DNA of 48,502 bases, from assembly GCA_900470095.1 (NCBI GenBank), contig UBZM01000051.1, forward strand, positions 1 through 48,502, written 5' to 3'. The notes beneath the pieces are model-generated. The model worked only from the letters and a program-made list of their open reading frames with translations, was not told the origin of the DNA and did no database searches. Below, piece by piece: positions 17,208 to 25,315 of the stretch. A program made the translations under genes and the position numbers. The stretch is from Hyphomicrobiales bacterium (GTDB lineage Bacteria > Pseudomonadota > Alphaproteobacteria > Rhizobiales > Beijerinckiaceae). How positions within the stretch are numbered: position 1 is the stretch's first letter; every line of letters starts with the position of its first letter.

Positions 17208-17846
17208 TCAGGGGATCAGCGCGTCGCGCAGCAGGCTTGCAGCGAGCGCCAGCATCATCGCGCCGATGCCGAGGTCGAGAACGCGCCAGGACGCCGGGCG
17301 GGACAGGAGCGGGGCGAGGAAGCGCGCGCCGAAGCCGAGCGTAGCGAACCAGGCGAAGCTGGCAATCGCTGCGCCGGCCATGAACGGAGGCCGCTCGATC
17401 GGCGGAAGGCTCGTCCCGACGGCTCCCATGAGCATGACCGTATCGATATAGACGTGAGGGTTGAGGAAGGTGAAGGCGGCGGTGCCGGCCAGCGCTGCGC
17501 TAAGCGTCATGCCCGCCTGCTGCTCGACGATGAGGACGGAAGGGTTGGCGGCCCGCCTGAGCGCCGAAACGCCGTACCAGCTGAGGAAGGCCGCGCCCCC
17601 CAGGCTGAGCCCAAGCGACAGGCCCGGAACGAGAGCAAGCGCGCTGCCGAGGCCGCTGACGCCGGCCACGATCAGCGCGGCGTCGGCCGCGGCACAGAAC
17701 AGCACGATGGGCCAGACATGCTCCCGTTTGAGCCCCTGGCGCAGCACGAACATGTTCTGGGCGCCGATGGCCATGATCAGGCCGGCGGACAGGGCAAAAC
17801 CCTTGGTGAAGGCGGGCAAGAGAGATGGCAGGAGAGAGCTGGTCAT
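17208..17846 (-). CDS. argO: ArgO-type arginine/lysine exporter (LysE family)
   Basis: A 212-residue inner-membrane protein with about six hydrophobic helices. The N-terminal GFALSAGLIMAIGAQNMFVLRQGL and the mid-protein FLNPHVYIDTVMLMG carry the hallmark residues of the LysE/ArgO family. It exports basic amino acids such as arginine, or toxic analogues. It is divergent from the adjacent argP-like gene with a 68-base gap, as in Escherichia coli, which supports the name. It converges with the LysR gene at 17174. Confidence 0.88.
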   Translation of the reverse strand: MTSSLLPSLLPAFTKGFALSAGLIMAIGAQNMFVLRQGLKREHVWPIVLFCAAADAALIVAGVSGLGSALALVPGLSLGLSLGGAAFLSWYGVSALRRAANPSVLIVEQQAGMTLSAALAGTAAFTFLNPHVYIDTVMLMGAVGTSLPPIERPPFMAGAAIASFAWFATLGFGARFLAPLLSRPASWRVLDLGIGAMMLALAASLLRDALIP

Positions 17847-17891
17847 GTCGCCTTGATGTGCTCGGCGAGCGATGTAGTCTAGCTAAAGAAG

Positions 17892-17906
17892 CTAATCATG
17901 AATTAG
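17892..17906. promoter_or_regulatory. Dyad in the argO-argP gap, probable ArgP operator
   Basis: CTAAT (17892-17896) and ATTAG (17902-17906) form a perfect inverted repeat with a 5-base spacer, which also fits the LysR T-N11-A rule (T17893, A17905). It ends 8 bases before the argP start, so ArgP may both activate argO and repress itself here. That function is inference from position and family. Confidence 0.6.
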
Positions 17907-17914
17907 GCGGGCTA

Positions 17915-18856
17915 ATGCTGGACTATGCGTCCCTGGCGGCCGTTGCCGCCGTCGCCCGCGAGGGCAGCTTCGAGAGAGCCGCGCTGGCGCTCGGCGTCAC
18001 GCCATCGGCGGTGTCCCAGCGGGTGAAGGGGCTCGAGGAGCGGCTCGGCGCGATCCTGCTGACGCGGGGCGTTCCCTGTCGCCCGACCGAGATCGGCGCC
18101 AAGCTCTGCGCCCATGTCGAGCAGGTTCGGCTGCTCGAAAGCGAAGTCGTCCATGATCTGCCGGGACTGGCGGTTCAGGAAACTGGCGCGACCACGGTCA
18201 GGGTCGCGGTCAATGCCGACAGCGTCAGCACCTGGTTTCCCCGGGCGGCGGCACAGTTCGCGGCCGAAACCGGTGCGATGCTCGACCTCGTCATGGATGA
18301 CGAGGCCCATACGGCCGAGCGGCTGCGCACGGGAGAGGTCCTGGCGGCTGTGACGGCCGATCCCGCCCCCGTTCCAGGCTGCAAGATCTATCCGCTCGGC
18401 GCCATCGACTATGTGGCGACGGCCAGTCCCGGCTTCATCAGCCGGTTCTTTCCCGACGGCGTCGATGCTGCGAGCCTTCAGGGAGCGCCAATGCTGCGCT
18501 TCGACCGTCGCGACGAATTGCAGGCGCGCTGGGCGCGGCAGGCCTGGGGGAGGCCGGTCTCGCCCCCCGTCCATTGGACACCCTCGACCCAGGGCATGCT
18601 GGACATGACGCTGGCCGGGTTGGGCTGGTCGATGACGCCTCTGCTGCTGGCGACGCCGCATCTCGATGCCGGCCGCCTCGTGGAGCTGCCGCCGCACCGG
18701 CCGATCTCGGTCACGCTGTATTGGCAGCGCACGCGGCTGGCCGCGCGACTGCTCGACAGGCTGACGCATTGCGTCCGGTCGATCAGCGCGCTCGAACTGG
18801 CCAGAGCCGGGAACGAAGGACGCGGGCCGGGCAGCGGCCCATCCGAACAGCGGTAG
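17915..18856 (+). CDS. argP: ArgP-type LysR regulator of the arginine/lysine exporter
   Basis: A 313-residue LysR regulator starting MLDYASLAAVAAVAREGSF, with the helix-turn-helix motif LGVTPSAVSQRVKGLEERLG at about residues 25-44 and ArgP-like features: LTRGVPCRPTEIG after the winged helix and VRVAVNADSVSTWF, a conserved ArgP/IciA stretch. It senses lysine and arginine and controls argO. ATG 17915 fits the family N-terminus; the frame stays open back to 17825 but that part overlaps argO. It converges with the TetR gene. Confidence 0.9.
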   Translation: MLDYASLAAVAAVAREGSFERAALALGVTPSAVSQRVKGLEERLGAILLTRGVPCRPTEIGAKLCAHVEQVRLLESEVVHDLPGLAVQETGATTVRVAVNADSVSTWFPRAAAQFAAETGAMLDLVMDDEAHTAERLRTGEVLAAVTADPAPVPGCKIYPLGAIDYVATASPGFISRFFPDGVDAASLQGAPMLRFDRRDELQARWARQAWGRPVSPPVHWTPSTQGMLDMTLAGLGWSMTPLLLATPHLDAGRLVELPPHRPISVTLYWQRTRLAARLLDRLTHCVRSISALELARAGNEGRGPGSGPSEQR

Positions 18857-18861
18857 CCGGG

Positions 18862-18877
18862 CCGGGAGCGTTCCCGG
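18862..18877. terminator. Small hairpin between convergent argP and tetR genes
   Basis: CCGGGA (18862-18867) pairs with TCCCGG (18872-18877) across a GCGT loop, filling the 22-base gap between the two stop codons. Lacking a T-tract, it is at best a weak bidirectional terminator. Confidence 0.35.
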
Positions 18878-18878
18878 T

Positions 18879-19517
18879 CTACCCCGCGATCAGGCCTGAG
18901 CGCATCAGCTTCTCATAGGCCGTGATGACATGCTCGGGGACGGGGTTCACGCCGTCCTCGCCATAGGCATAGCGCCGGCTGAGATAGCCGCGTGCACCCA
19001 TCAGGATGTGGACGATGACCTCCAGCTCTTCGTCGCTGTAGTCGCCGATCTTGCCGGGGCCGCGTGCGCGCTTGAGCAGCCGCACATAGGCGGCGGAGAT
19101 ATTGTCGAGATGCTGCTGGTAGCCGAGCGGCGCGAAAACCTCGGCCTCGTTCAGGATGCGCAGGAATTCAGGTGTATCCTGCAGGAATTCGAAGAAGGCG
19201 CGAAAGCGGGCGACCTCCTTCTCGAGCTCGGAGGCTGACGCCTCGATCTTCTCGCGGATGAAGTCGACCATGTGCTGGCCGATGACCGGCAGCAATTGCT
19301 CGAGCAGTTCCTGCCGGTTCTCGAAGTGATTGTAGAAGGTTCCCTGCGCCACGCCCGCCAGGTCCGTGATGCGGGCCACCGAGGCCTCGGCATAGCCGTA
19401 TTTGCCGACGACCTTCGCCGCGGCACCGAACAGGCGGCGTTTGACGTCGTCGTTCTTCTCGCTGCGGGTCAGCTTCGGGCGTTTTGCGCTGCTGCTCGCA
19501 CGGGCTTGTGTCGTCAT
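18879..19517 (-). CDS. TetR-family regulator, probable repressor of the adjacent catabolic regulon
   Basis: A 212-residue TetR protein. The helix-turn-helix ITDLAGVAQGTFYNHFENRQ lies at about residues 47-66, after a basic tail; the rest is an alpha-helical ligand and dimer domain (FLRILNEAEVFAPLGYQQHL). TetR proteins next to acyl-CoA synthetase genes often bind acyl-CoA thioesters as inducers. It sits 55 bases after the acyl-CoA synthetase gene on the same strand and likely shares its promoter, so it would be autoregulated through the palindrome at 21109-21131. The same palindrome precedes the second catabolic operon, making this the best local candidate to bind both. Direct binding is untested. 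Confidence 0.88.
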   Translation of the reverse strand: MTTQARASSSAKRPKLTRSEKNDDVKRRLFGAAAKVVGKYGYAEASVARITDLAGVAQGTFYNHFENRQELLEQLLPVIGQHMVDFIREKIEASASELEKEVARFRAFFEFLQDTPEFLRILNEAEVFAPLGYQQHLDNISAAYVRLLKRARGPGKIGDYSDEELEVIVHILMGARGYLSRRYAYGEDGVNPVPEHVITAYEKLMRSGLIAG

Positions 19518-19572
19518 GCGGTCTCGTATCCGGGGCTCTTGGGCTGACGTGTGATCAAACTCGCAGATCGGG

Positions 19573-21063
19573 CTAGGATCGCAACTCGTCGCGGAGAACC
19601 CGCTTCAGGATCTTGCCCGATGGATTGCGCGGCAGGCTTTCCCGCAGGATCAGCTGGCGCGGGGCCTTGAAAGCAGCCAACCGGCTGCGGCAATGGGCGG
19701 CGAGCGCATCGAGGGTGAGGGCGCTGCCGGGCTCGAGAACGACGAAGGCAACCGGCCTTTCGCCCCAGCGCTCGTCGGGCGCGCCGATCACCGCGACCTC
19801 GCGCACCTGCGGCAGCTCGAAGATGGCGCGCTCGACCTCGGAGGAGGCGATGTTCTCGCCGCCGGAGATGATCATGTCCTTCATGCGGTCGGTCAGGTAG
19901 AGGAAGCCGTCCGGGTCGAGATAGCCCATATCGCCGCTGCGGAACCAGTCGCCGTAGAATGCGGCTTCGGTCTTGGCCGCATCGTTCCAGTAGCCGCTGG
20001 TGATCTTGGGGCCCCGCAGGCAGATCTCTCCGGTCGCGCCCGGCGGCAGGACCCTGCCGGCCTCGTCCCTGATCTGGATTTCGACATGGGCAAGCGCCCG
20101 GCCGACCGAGCCGATCTTCTCGATCTCGCGGCCTGCCTCCATCAGCGTGTCGCCGCTGCAGGTCTCCGTCAGGCCGTAGGCGTCGATATAGCGGGCATTG
20201 GGGAAGGCGGCGCTGAAGTTGCGGATGCGCGCCTCGGGCGTGCGCTCGCCACCGCCGATGACCCAGCGCAGGCTGGACAGATTCTGGCCTGCTTCTTCCG
20301 TGGCGGCGAGCATCGCGCTCATCATCACGGGGGCGAGCCAGGCGCAGTTCAGCCGTTCCCTGGCAATCGCCTGGAGCGCGGCAACCGGCGAGAACTCGCG
20401 CTGGATGCACAGCATGCCGCCGACCCAGAGCACCGCCAGGCCCGGCAGGTCGAAGGCTCCAACATGGTAGAGCGGCCCAACGACGAGCAGCCGGTCCTCC
20501 TGGGTGAGGCCGAGCGCCACGATATGGTCGCTGCATTTCCAGTAGAAATTCTCGTAGCTGTGCATCACGCCCTTGGGGCGGTCCGTGGTGCCCGACGTGT
20601 ACATCAGCCGAAACAGATCGGACGGCTTGCGCGGCACGAGATCGGCAGGCGCAGCGCCGGGACCGAGCCGCGTGCTGTCGGCGCGTGCTGCCGCATCGAC
20701 CAGGACGACCGGGCCGGCCTCGCGGGCCGAGGCCGCAAGCTCCTCATCCGCGATCAGCAGCCTGGCGCCGGAATCCTCGACGATGTAGCGCACCTCGTCG
20801 GCTGAGAGGCGAAAATTGATCGGCAGGAAGACGGCGCCGAGATGCCCGACCGCGATCGCCAGTTCGACGAAGGCGGCGCTGTTCTTCATCAGCACGGCGA
20901 CGACATCGCCCGCCACGATGCCGCGCGCGGCAAGCCAGCCGGCACTCCCTGCGACCCGCCCGGCGAGCGCGCCATAGGAGATGCGGGCCTCGTCGAAGAT
21001 GATGGCGGTACGGTCCGGCGTCCGGCTCGCGTGGTAGCGGACGAAGCTCGAGAGATTGATCAT
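19573..21063 (-). CDS. AMP-forming acyl-CoA synthetase / carboxylate-CoA ligase
   Basis: A 496-residue adenylate-forming enzyme. P-loop motif LMYTSGTTDRPKGVMHSYEN lies near residue 155, the ATP-binding YGLTETCSGD near 295, the hinge YLTDRMKDMIISGGENIASSEVE near 395-420 and the catalytic lysine in PRNPSGKILKRVLRDEL at the end. It converts a carboxylic acid, ATP and CoA to the acyl-CoA, so it could start the pathway encoded by the divergent genes. One oddity: the P-loop reads TTDRPKG where TTGRPKG is usual. ATG 21063 is favoured over the upstream in-frame 21099 because a strong GAGGGTGG lies directly upstream. The acid is unidentified; a medium, branched or cyclic acid fits the context. Confidence 0.88.
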   Translation of the reverse strand: MINLSSFVRYHASRTPDRTAIIFDEARISYGALAGRVAGSAGWLAARGIVAGDVVAVLMKNSAAFVELAIAVGHLGAVFLPINFRLSADEVRYIVEDSGARLLIADEELAASAREAGPVVLVDAAARADSTRLGPGAAPADLVPRKPSDLFRLMYTSGTTDRPKGVMHSYENFYWKCSDHIVALGLTQEDRLLVVGPLYHVGAFDLPGLAVLWVGGMLCIQREFSPVAALQAIARERLNCAWLAPVMMSAMLAATEEAGQNLSSLRWVIGGGERTPEARIRNFSAAFPNARYIDAYGLTETCSGDTLMEAGREIEKIGSVGRALAHVEIQIRDEAGRVLPPGATGEICLRGPKITSGYWNDAAKTEAAFYGDWFRSGDMGYLDPDGFLYLTDRMKDMIISGGENIASSEVERAIFELPQVREVAVIGAPDERWGERPVAFVVLEPGSALTLDALAAHCRSRLAAFKAPRQLILRESLPRNPSGKILKRVLRDELRS

Positions 21064-21108
21064 TCCACCCTCTTGGCAAAGCTCGCGAGGCCTCGCCATC
21101 TCCTTTTT

Positions 21109-21131
21109 CTGATTTATGACTCGTAATTCAT
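21109..21131. promoter_or_regulatory. 23-bp palindromic operator, copy 1 (acyl-CoA synthetase/Liv divergent promoter)
   Basis: A palindrome centred on C21120 with half-sites TGATTTATGA and TCGTAATTCA. Read in the opposite orientation it matches copy 2 at 28242-28264 at 20 of 23 positions. It lies between the divergent acyl-CoA synthetase and Liv genes, just upstream of a CTTGAC box, so one bound dimer could control both directions. The adjacent TetR protein is the likeliest ligand. Confidence 0.75.
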
Positions 21132-21137
21132 TTTTCT

Positions 21138-21167
21138 CTTGACGTCACCCCGGCGGCTGCCGAATAT
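21138..21167 (+). promoter_or_regulatory. Candidate promoter of the Liv transporter operon
   Basis: CTTGAC at 21138-21143 and GAATAT at 21162-21167 resemble alphaproteobacterial housekeeping -35 and -10 boxes with an 18-base spacer. The palindrome ends 6 bases upstream of the -35 box, a sensible position for repression. Start-site mapping has not been seen. Confidence 0.4.
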
Positions 21168-21265
21168 CGCTGCAAGAAGCGCGTGCCGCACAGCGGCGCC
21201 GACAAGATGCCGCCTTCCGGATCACCCCGGAAAGGAAACGGCCAAAGGCCCCAGGGAGAAGCGTG

Positions 21266-22525
21266 ATGACCAAGACACCGTCCTCGCAAATGAATCGGCG
21301 CGCCGTTCTGGCGCTGACGGCCGGAGCCGCCGGCGTGATGGCCGCGCCCTGGGTTGCCCGCGCCCAGGCCAAGGCCGTCAAGGTGGGCATGCCGACCATT
21401 TTGTCGGGGCGCGTCGCCCAGCTCGGCACATCCTCGCGCAATGCCGCGCAGATGGAGGTCGAGAAGGCCAATGCCGCCGGCGGGCTTGCCGGCCGGGCGA
21501 TCGAGCTCGTGGTGCGCGACACCAAGGGGCAGCCGCAGGAGGCGGCCCGCGTCGCCCGCGAGCTGGTCAATTCCGACGGTTGCGAGATCCTGATCGACGC
21601 GGAAGCCTCGACCGGCGCCTTCGCCGTCCATGAGGTGGCGCGCGATCTCGGCGTCCTCTGCATTCACAGCAATTCCGAAACCTCGTCCCTGACGGCCGAT
21701 CCCAAGCTCAAATTGCCGAACGCCTTCCGTTGCGCGCGCCAGGGCATCCACGATTCCGTCGCGGGCGGAACCTATGCGGCCGAGATCGTCAATGCCAAGG
21801 GGCTGACGCGTTGGGCGACCTGCTCGCCGGACTACGCCTACGGCCGCGACACGACCGCCGAATTCGTGATGTATCTCAAGCGTTTCGCGCCCAAGGTCGA
21901 GGTCGTCGCGGAATCCTGGCCAAAGATCTTCCAGCCCGACTACACCGAGTCGATCACCAAGCTGCTGCAGGCCAAGCCGCAGGCGCTCTATTCCTGCCTC
22001 TGGGGCGGTGACCTGACCTCCTTCATCGACCAGGCCGGCATCTATGCGCTCTTCGCGCAGATGCAGTTCTTCGCGGTCAACATGGCCGATTACACGGCGC
22101 TGACCACGGTCAAGAACCTGCCGCCCGGCATCCATTCCGGCAATCGCTACATCAAGACCTTCCCGGCGACGCCCCAGAACGCCGCCTGGGGCGACGCCTA
22201 TCGCGCGAAATATGGCGAGTACCCGACCAATTGGGCCTGGCAGAACGCCTTGGCGGTCAATTTCCTCGCCGGTGCCGCGAAGAAGGCGAATTCGGCCGAC
22301 GGCAAGAAGCTGGCCGAGGTCCTGCGCGGCCTGACGATCGAATCGCCCTTCGGCGCTGATGGCAAGGTCACGATGCGTGCCGACGACCAGACGCTCGTCG
22401 ACTATGCGGTCGGCTGGGGCACGACGATCGCCAAGGAGCCCTATGTTCCCGAGATGAAGAGCGTGGCCTGGCAGCGCATCTTCGAGCTCGAGGCCGAGTG
22501 GAAGAAGGACAAGGGCTTCGTCTGA
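21266..22525 (+). CDS. Liv-type (branched-chain amino acid family) ABC transporter substrate-binding protein, Tat-exported
   Basis: A 419-residue periplasmic binding protein. The N-terminus has a Tat-like signal (NRRAVLALTAGAAGVMAAP, cleavage near ARAQA). The mature part begins VKVGMPTILSGRVAQLG and holds NAAQMEVEKANAAGG, DTKGQPQEAARVARELV and SPDYAYGRD, all standard for the HAAT (LivJ-like) family. GGGAGAA lies 6 bases before ATG 21266. HAAT proteins bind branched amino acids but also aromatic acids, amides and other carboxylates, so the neighbours rather than the family suggest the ligand: the acid handled by the adjacent ligase and dehydrogenases. It is first in the operon, followed by both permease genes. 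Confidence 0.88.
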   Translation: MTKTPSSQMNRRAVLALTAGAAGVMAAPWVARAQAKAVKVGMPTILSGRVAQLGTSSRNAAQMEVEKANAAGGLAGRAIELVVRDTKGQPQEAARVARELVNSDGCEILIDAEASTGAFAVHEVARDLGVLCIHSNSETSSLTADPKLKLPNAFRCARQGIHDSVAGGTYAAEIVNAKGLTRWATCSPDYAYGRDTTAEFVMYLKRFAPKVEVVAESWPKIFQPDYTESITKLLQAKPQALYSCLWGGDLTSFIDQAGIYALFAQMQFFAVNMADYTALTTVKNLPPGIHSGNRYIKTFPATPQNAAWGDAYRAKYGEYPTNWAWQNALAVNFLAGAAKKANSADGKKLAEVLRGLTIESPFGADGKVTMRADDQTLVDYAVGWGTTIAKEPYVPEMKSVAWQRIFELEAEWKKDKGFV

Positions 22526-22627
22526 AGCCCGTCCTGATCCGTCGGGGTCGCCCCGACGCCTGCGTCCCATCAGATCCGGCCGCGCCCTGGCGCGCGGCCC
22601 GGCCCATTTCCTCCCGGCGAGCGCGCG

Positions 22628-23530
22628 ATGGATCTCAACGCCCTGACGGACTGCCTGTCCTCGTCATCCTGCCTCGTGACACAGGCGACGAGCGGCTTCA
22701 TTATCGGGATGCTGCTCTTCCTCGTCGCGGTCGGGCTGACGCTGATCTTCGGCGTGATGAAGATCGTGAACTTCAGCCACGGCGCCTTCTACATGATCGG
22801 CGCCTATCTCGCGATGACGGTGTTCCAGGCGACGCAGAGCTACGCGCTCGCGCTGCTCGGCGCCGCGGTCGGGACCTGCCTGATCGGGATCGTCATCGAG
22901 CGCTTCTTCATGCAGCGCATCTATGGCGGCAACGTCCTGATGCAGTTGCTCGTCTGCTATGCGCTGGTGCTGATCCTCGACGATCTCGTGCGGATCGTCT
23001 GGGGGCCGGAATTCCGCGCCATGGGCATGCCGCCGGCCTTCCAGGTGCCGCCGCTCTTCATCATGGGCGGGGTCGTTCCGCCCTTCTATCTCTTCCTGAT
23101 CGCCGCTGCCCTGCTGATGGCCGGCGTGCTCGGCCTGGCCATCGCGAAGACGAGGATCGGCAAGACGATCCGCGCGGCTGCTCACAACCCGGCCATGGTC
23201 TCGGTGTTGGGTATCAATACCGGGCTGCTCTTCACGGCCCTGTTTGCGCTCGGCTGCCTGCTCGCGGGCCTCGCCGGCGGGCTTGCCGCGCCGGTCCGTT
23301 CGCTGACGCCCGGCATGGGCTTCTCGATCCTGATCGAGTCCTTCATCGTCACGGTGATCGGCGGCATGGGCTCGATCATGGGCGCGCTGGTCGGCGCGAT
23401 CCTGATCGGGCTGATCAGGGCCTTTGGCGCGCTCGGCTTTCCGCTCTTCACCGAGGCTCTGATGTATCTTTGCATGGCGCTCGTCCTCATCGTGAAGCCG
23501 ACCGGCCTGTTCGGACGCGAGGCGGCCTGA
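22628..23530 (+). CDS. livH: Liv-type ABC transporter permease (LivH family)
   Basis: A 300-residue inner-membrane permease with about eight hydrophobic helices. Family motifs are GLTLIFGVMKIVNFSHGAFYM near residue 36-56, the cytoplasmic coupling stretch TRIGKTIRAAAHNPAMVSVLGIN near 175, and VIGGMGSIMGALVGAILIGL near 240. It pairs with the following LivM-like permease, whose start is 1 base beyond its stop. There is no strong RBS before ATG 22628. The symbol denotes family, not proven substrate. Confidence 0.9.
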   Translation: MDLNALTDCLSSSSCLVTQATSGFIIGMLLFLVAVGLTLIFGVMKIVNFSHGAFYMIGAYLAMTVFQATQSYALALLGAAVGTCLIGIVIERFFMQRIYGGNVLMQLLVCYALVLILDDLVRIVWGPEFRAMGMPPAFQVPPLFIMGGVVPPFYLFLIAAALLMAGVLGLAIAKTRIGKTIRAAAHNPAMVSVLGINTGLLFTALFALGCLLAGLAGGLAAPVRSLTPGMGFSILIESFIVTVIGGMGSIMGALVGAILIGLIRAFGALGFPLFTEALMYLCMALVLIVKPTGLFGREAA

Positions 23531-23531
23531 G

Positions 23532-24530
23532 ATGACCCGTCCAGCCCTCCGCGACGCCGCGCTCGCCCTTGCCGGTTTCCTCGTCCTGGCCATCCTGCCG
23601 CTCATCACCAGCAGCAGCGCGCTGATCGATTTCGTCATCCGCTGCGCCGCGCTCGGCCTGTTTGCGACCTCGCTCAACCTGCTCGTCGGCTATGGCGGCA
23701 TGGTGTCCTTCGGCCATGGCCTGTTCTTCGGCATGGGCGCCTACAGCTTCGGCATCCTGATGCAGCGCACCGGCATGCCGATCCCGCTCGCCGTGCTGCT
23801 GACGCTTTGCATCTCGGCGCTGGTCGCGCTCGTCGTCGGCGCGATCTGCGTGCGGCTGAAGGAGATCTATTTCGCCTTCGTGACGCTGGCCTTCCAGATG
23901 CTGGTCCACAGCATGATCATCGCCTGGGTGCCGGTCACCGGAGGCGACCAGGGCCTGCGCGGCGGCATCCCGCGCCCGGCCTTCCTCGGCATCAACCTCT
24001 CCGACCAGAAGCAGCTCTATCTGTTCAGCGCCGCGCTGCTGGTGCTCGGGCTCCTGGCGATGCGGCACATCGTGTCCTCGCCCTTCGGCTATGCGCTGCG
24101 CATGGTCCGCGACAACGCCACCCGCGCCGGCTTTCTCGGCATCAATGTCTACCGCACGAGGCTGACCGCCTTCGTTCTCGCCGGCGCCTTCGCCAGCCTC
24201 GGCGGCGTGATCATGAGCCTGTTCGTCTCGGGCGCCTATCCCGAGTTCGCATTCTGGACGATGTCGGGCGAGGCCGTCTTCATCGTCATGCTCGGCGGCA
24301 CGGCAAACTTCCTCGGGCCGCTGGTCGGAACCGGAATCCTGCTGCTGCTGAACGATTTCGTCACGCGCACGGCCGAGCATCACGGGCTCGTGCTCGGCTC
24401 GGTGATCCTGCTCTTCGCGCTCGGCCTGCGCAAAGGCCTGCTGGATTTCGTGATGGAATGGCTGGCGGCGCGGCGCACGCGCGATGCCGCCACGCCTGCG
24501 CCCGTCGCAGTCAAGGGGACGTCGACATGA
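23532..24530 (+). CDS. livM: Liv-type ABC transporter permease (LivM family)
   Basis: A 332-residue inner-membrane permease. The LivM signatures are present: LFATSLNLLVGYGGMVSFGHGLFFGMGAY near residue 40-65, GALRMVRDNATRAGFLGIN-type coupling helix near 190, and FIVMLGGTANFLGPLVGTGI near 255. It forms the membrane pore with LivH. Its TGA overlaps the ATG of the next gene by 4 bases (ATGA), indicating translational coupling to an enzyme gene that interrupts the transporter set. Confidence 0.9.
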   Translation: MTRPALRDAALALAGFLVLAILPLITSSSALIDFVIRCAALGLFATSLNLLVGYGGMVSFGHGLFFGMGAYSFGILMQRTGMPIPLAVLLTLCISALVALVVGAICVRLKEIYFAFVTLAFQMLVHSMIIAWVPVTGGDQGLRGGIPRPAFLGINLSDQKQLYLFSAALLVLGLLAMRHIVSSPFGYALRMVRDNATRAGFLGINVYRTRLTAFVLAGAFASLGGVIMSLFVSGAYPEFAFWTMSGEAVFIVMLGGTANFLGPLVGTGILLLLNDFVTRTAEHHGLVLGSVILLFALGLRKGLLDFVMEWLAARRTRDAATPAPVAVKGTST

Positions 24531-25315
24531 CCGAGAAGACCATCGCCGTCGTCACCGGGGGCGCCAGCGGCATCGGCGCCGCCTGCTGCCGCGAACTGGC
24601 CAGGCGCGGTGCCCGGATCGTGGTCCTCGACCGCGACCTGGCGCTGGCGGAAAGCGTTGCCGCCGAACTCGGCGGGCACGCCGTCCAGGGCGATGTCGGC
24701 GACGAGGAGGGGCTGCGGCGCGTCGCGGCGCGGATCGAGGCCGAGATCGGCCCGGTCGGCATCCTCGTCAACAGCGCCGGTGTGCTGCAGCCGCCGCTGC
24801 GGCCGACCGAGCTGCCGATGGCGGTCTGGGACCATGTCATCCATATCGACCAGCGCGGGACCTATCTGGCCTGCGTCGTCTTCGGCGCCGCGATGCTGTC
24901 GCGTCGCGCCGGCAGCATCGTCAACATCGCCTCAATCACCGGCTCGCGCTCGGTCCCGCTTCACGCCTATGCGCCGGCCAAGGCCGCCGTCATCGCGATC
25001 ACGCGCGGGCTCGCCGCCGAATGGGGACCAGCTCAGGTCCGCGTCAACTGCGTCTCGCCGGGCTATACCCGCACGCCGGCATTGCAGGCCGCGATCGACA
25101 AGGGCGAGCGCGACATCACCAATCTCGTCGGCAGCGCAGCACTTGGCCGCCTGGTCGAGCCCGAGGAGGTTGCGCGCGTCGTCGCCTTCCTGGCCTCGCC
25201 CGATGCGTCCGCGATGACGGGCATCGACGTTCCCGTCGATTGCGGCTGGCTCGCGGGCACCTCCTGGCACAGCTATGGCGGCTTCCGTGATCCGGGGAAC
25301 GGCAGCGATGCTTGA
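24527..25315 (+). CDS. Short-chain dehydrogenase/reductase (SDR) embedded in the transporter operon
   Basis: A 262-residue classical SDR: cofactor motif VVTGGASGIGAAC near residues 9-21, an aspartate after strand 2 (VVLDRD) that favours NAD, NSAG near 85, catalytic serine in IASIT, and the YAPAK catalytic pair. The C-terminus is longer than usual and ends in glycine-rich GTSWHSYGGFRDPG. It probably oxidises a hydroxyacyl or hydroxy acid intermediate; 3-hydroxyacyl-CoA oxidation would fit the downstream hydratase. It overlaps livM by 4 bases and livG by 8 bases, so it is made together with the transporter. Confidence 0.88.
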   Translation: MTEKTIAVVTGGASGIGAACCRELARRGARIVVLDRDLALAESVAAELGGHAVQGDVGDEEGLRRVAARIEAEIGPVGILVNSAGVLQPPLRPTELPMAVWDHVIHIDQRGTYLACVVFGAAMLSRRAGSIVNIASITGSRSVPLHAYAPAKAAVIAITRGLAAEWGPAQVRVNCVSPGYTRTPALQAAIDKGERDITNLVGSAALGRLVEPEEVARVVAFLASPDASAMTGIDVPVDCGWLAGTSWHSYGGFRDPGNGSDA

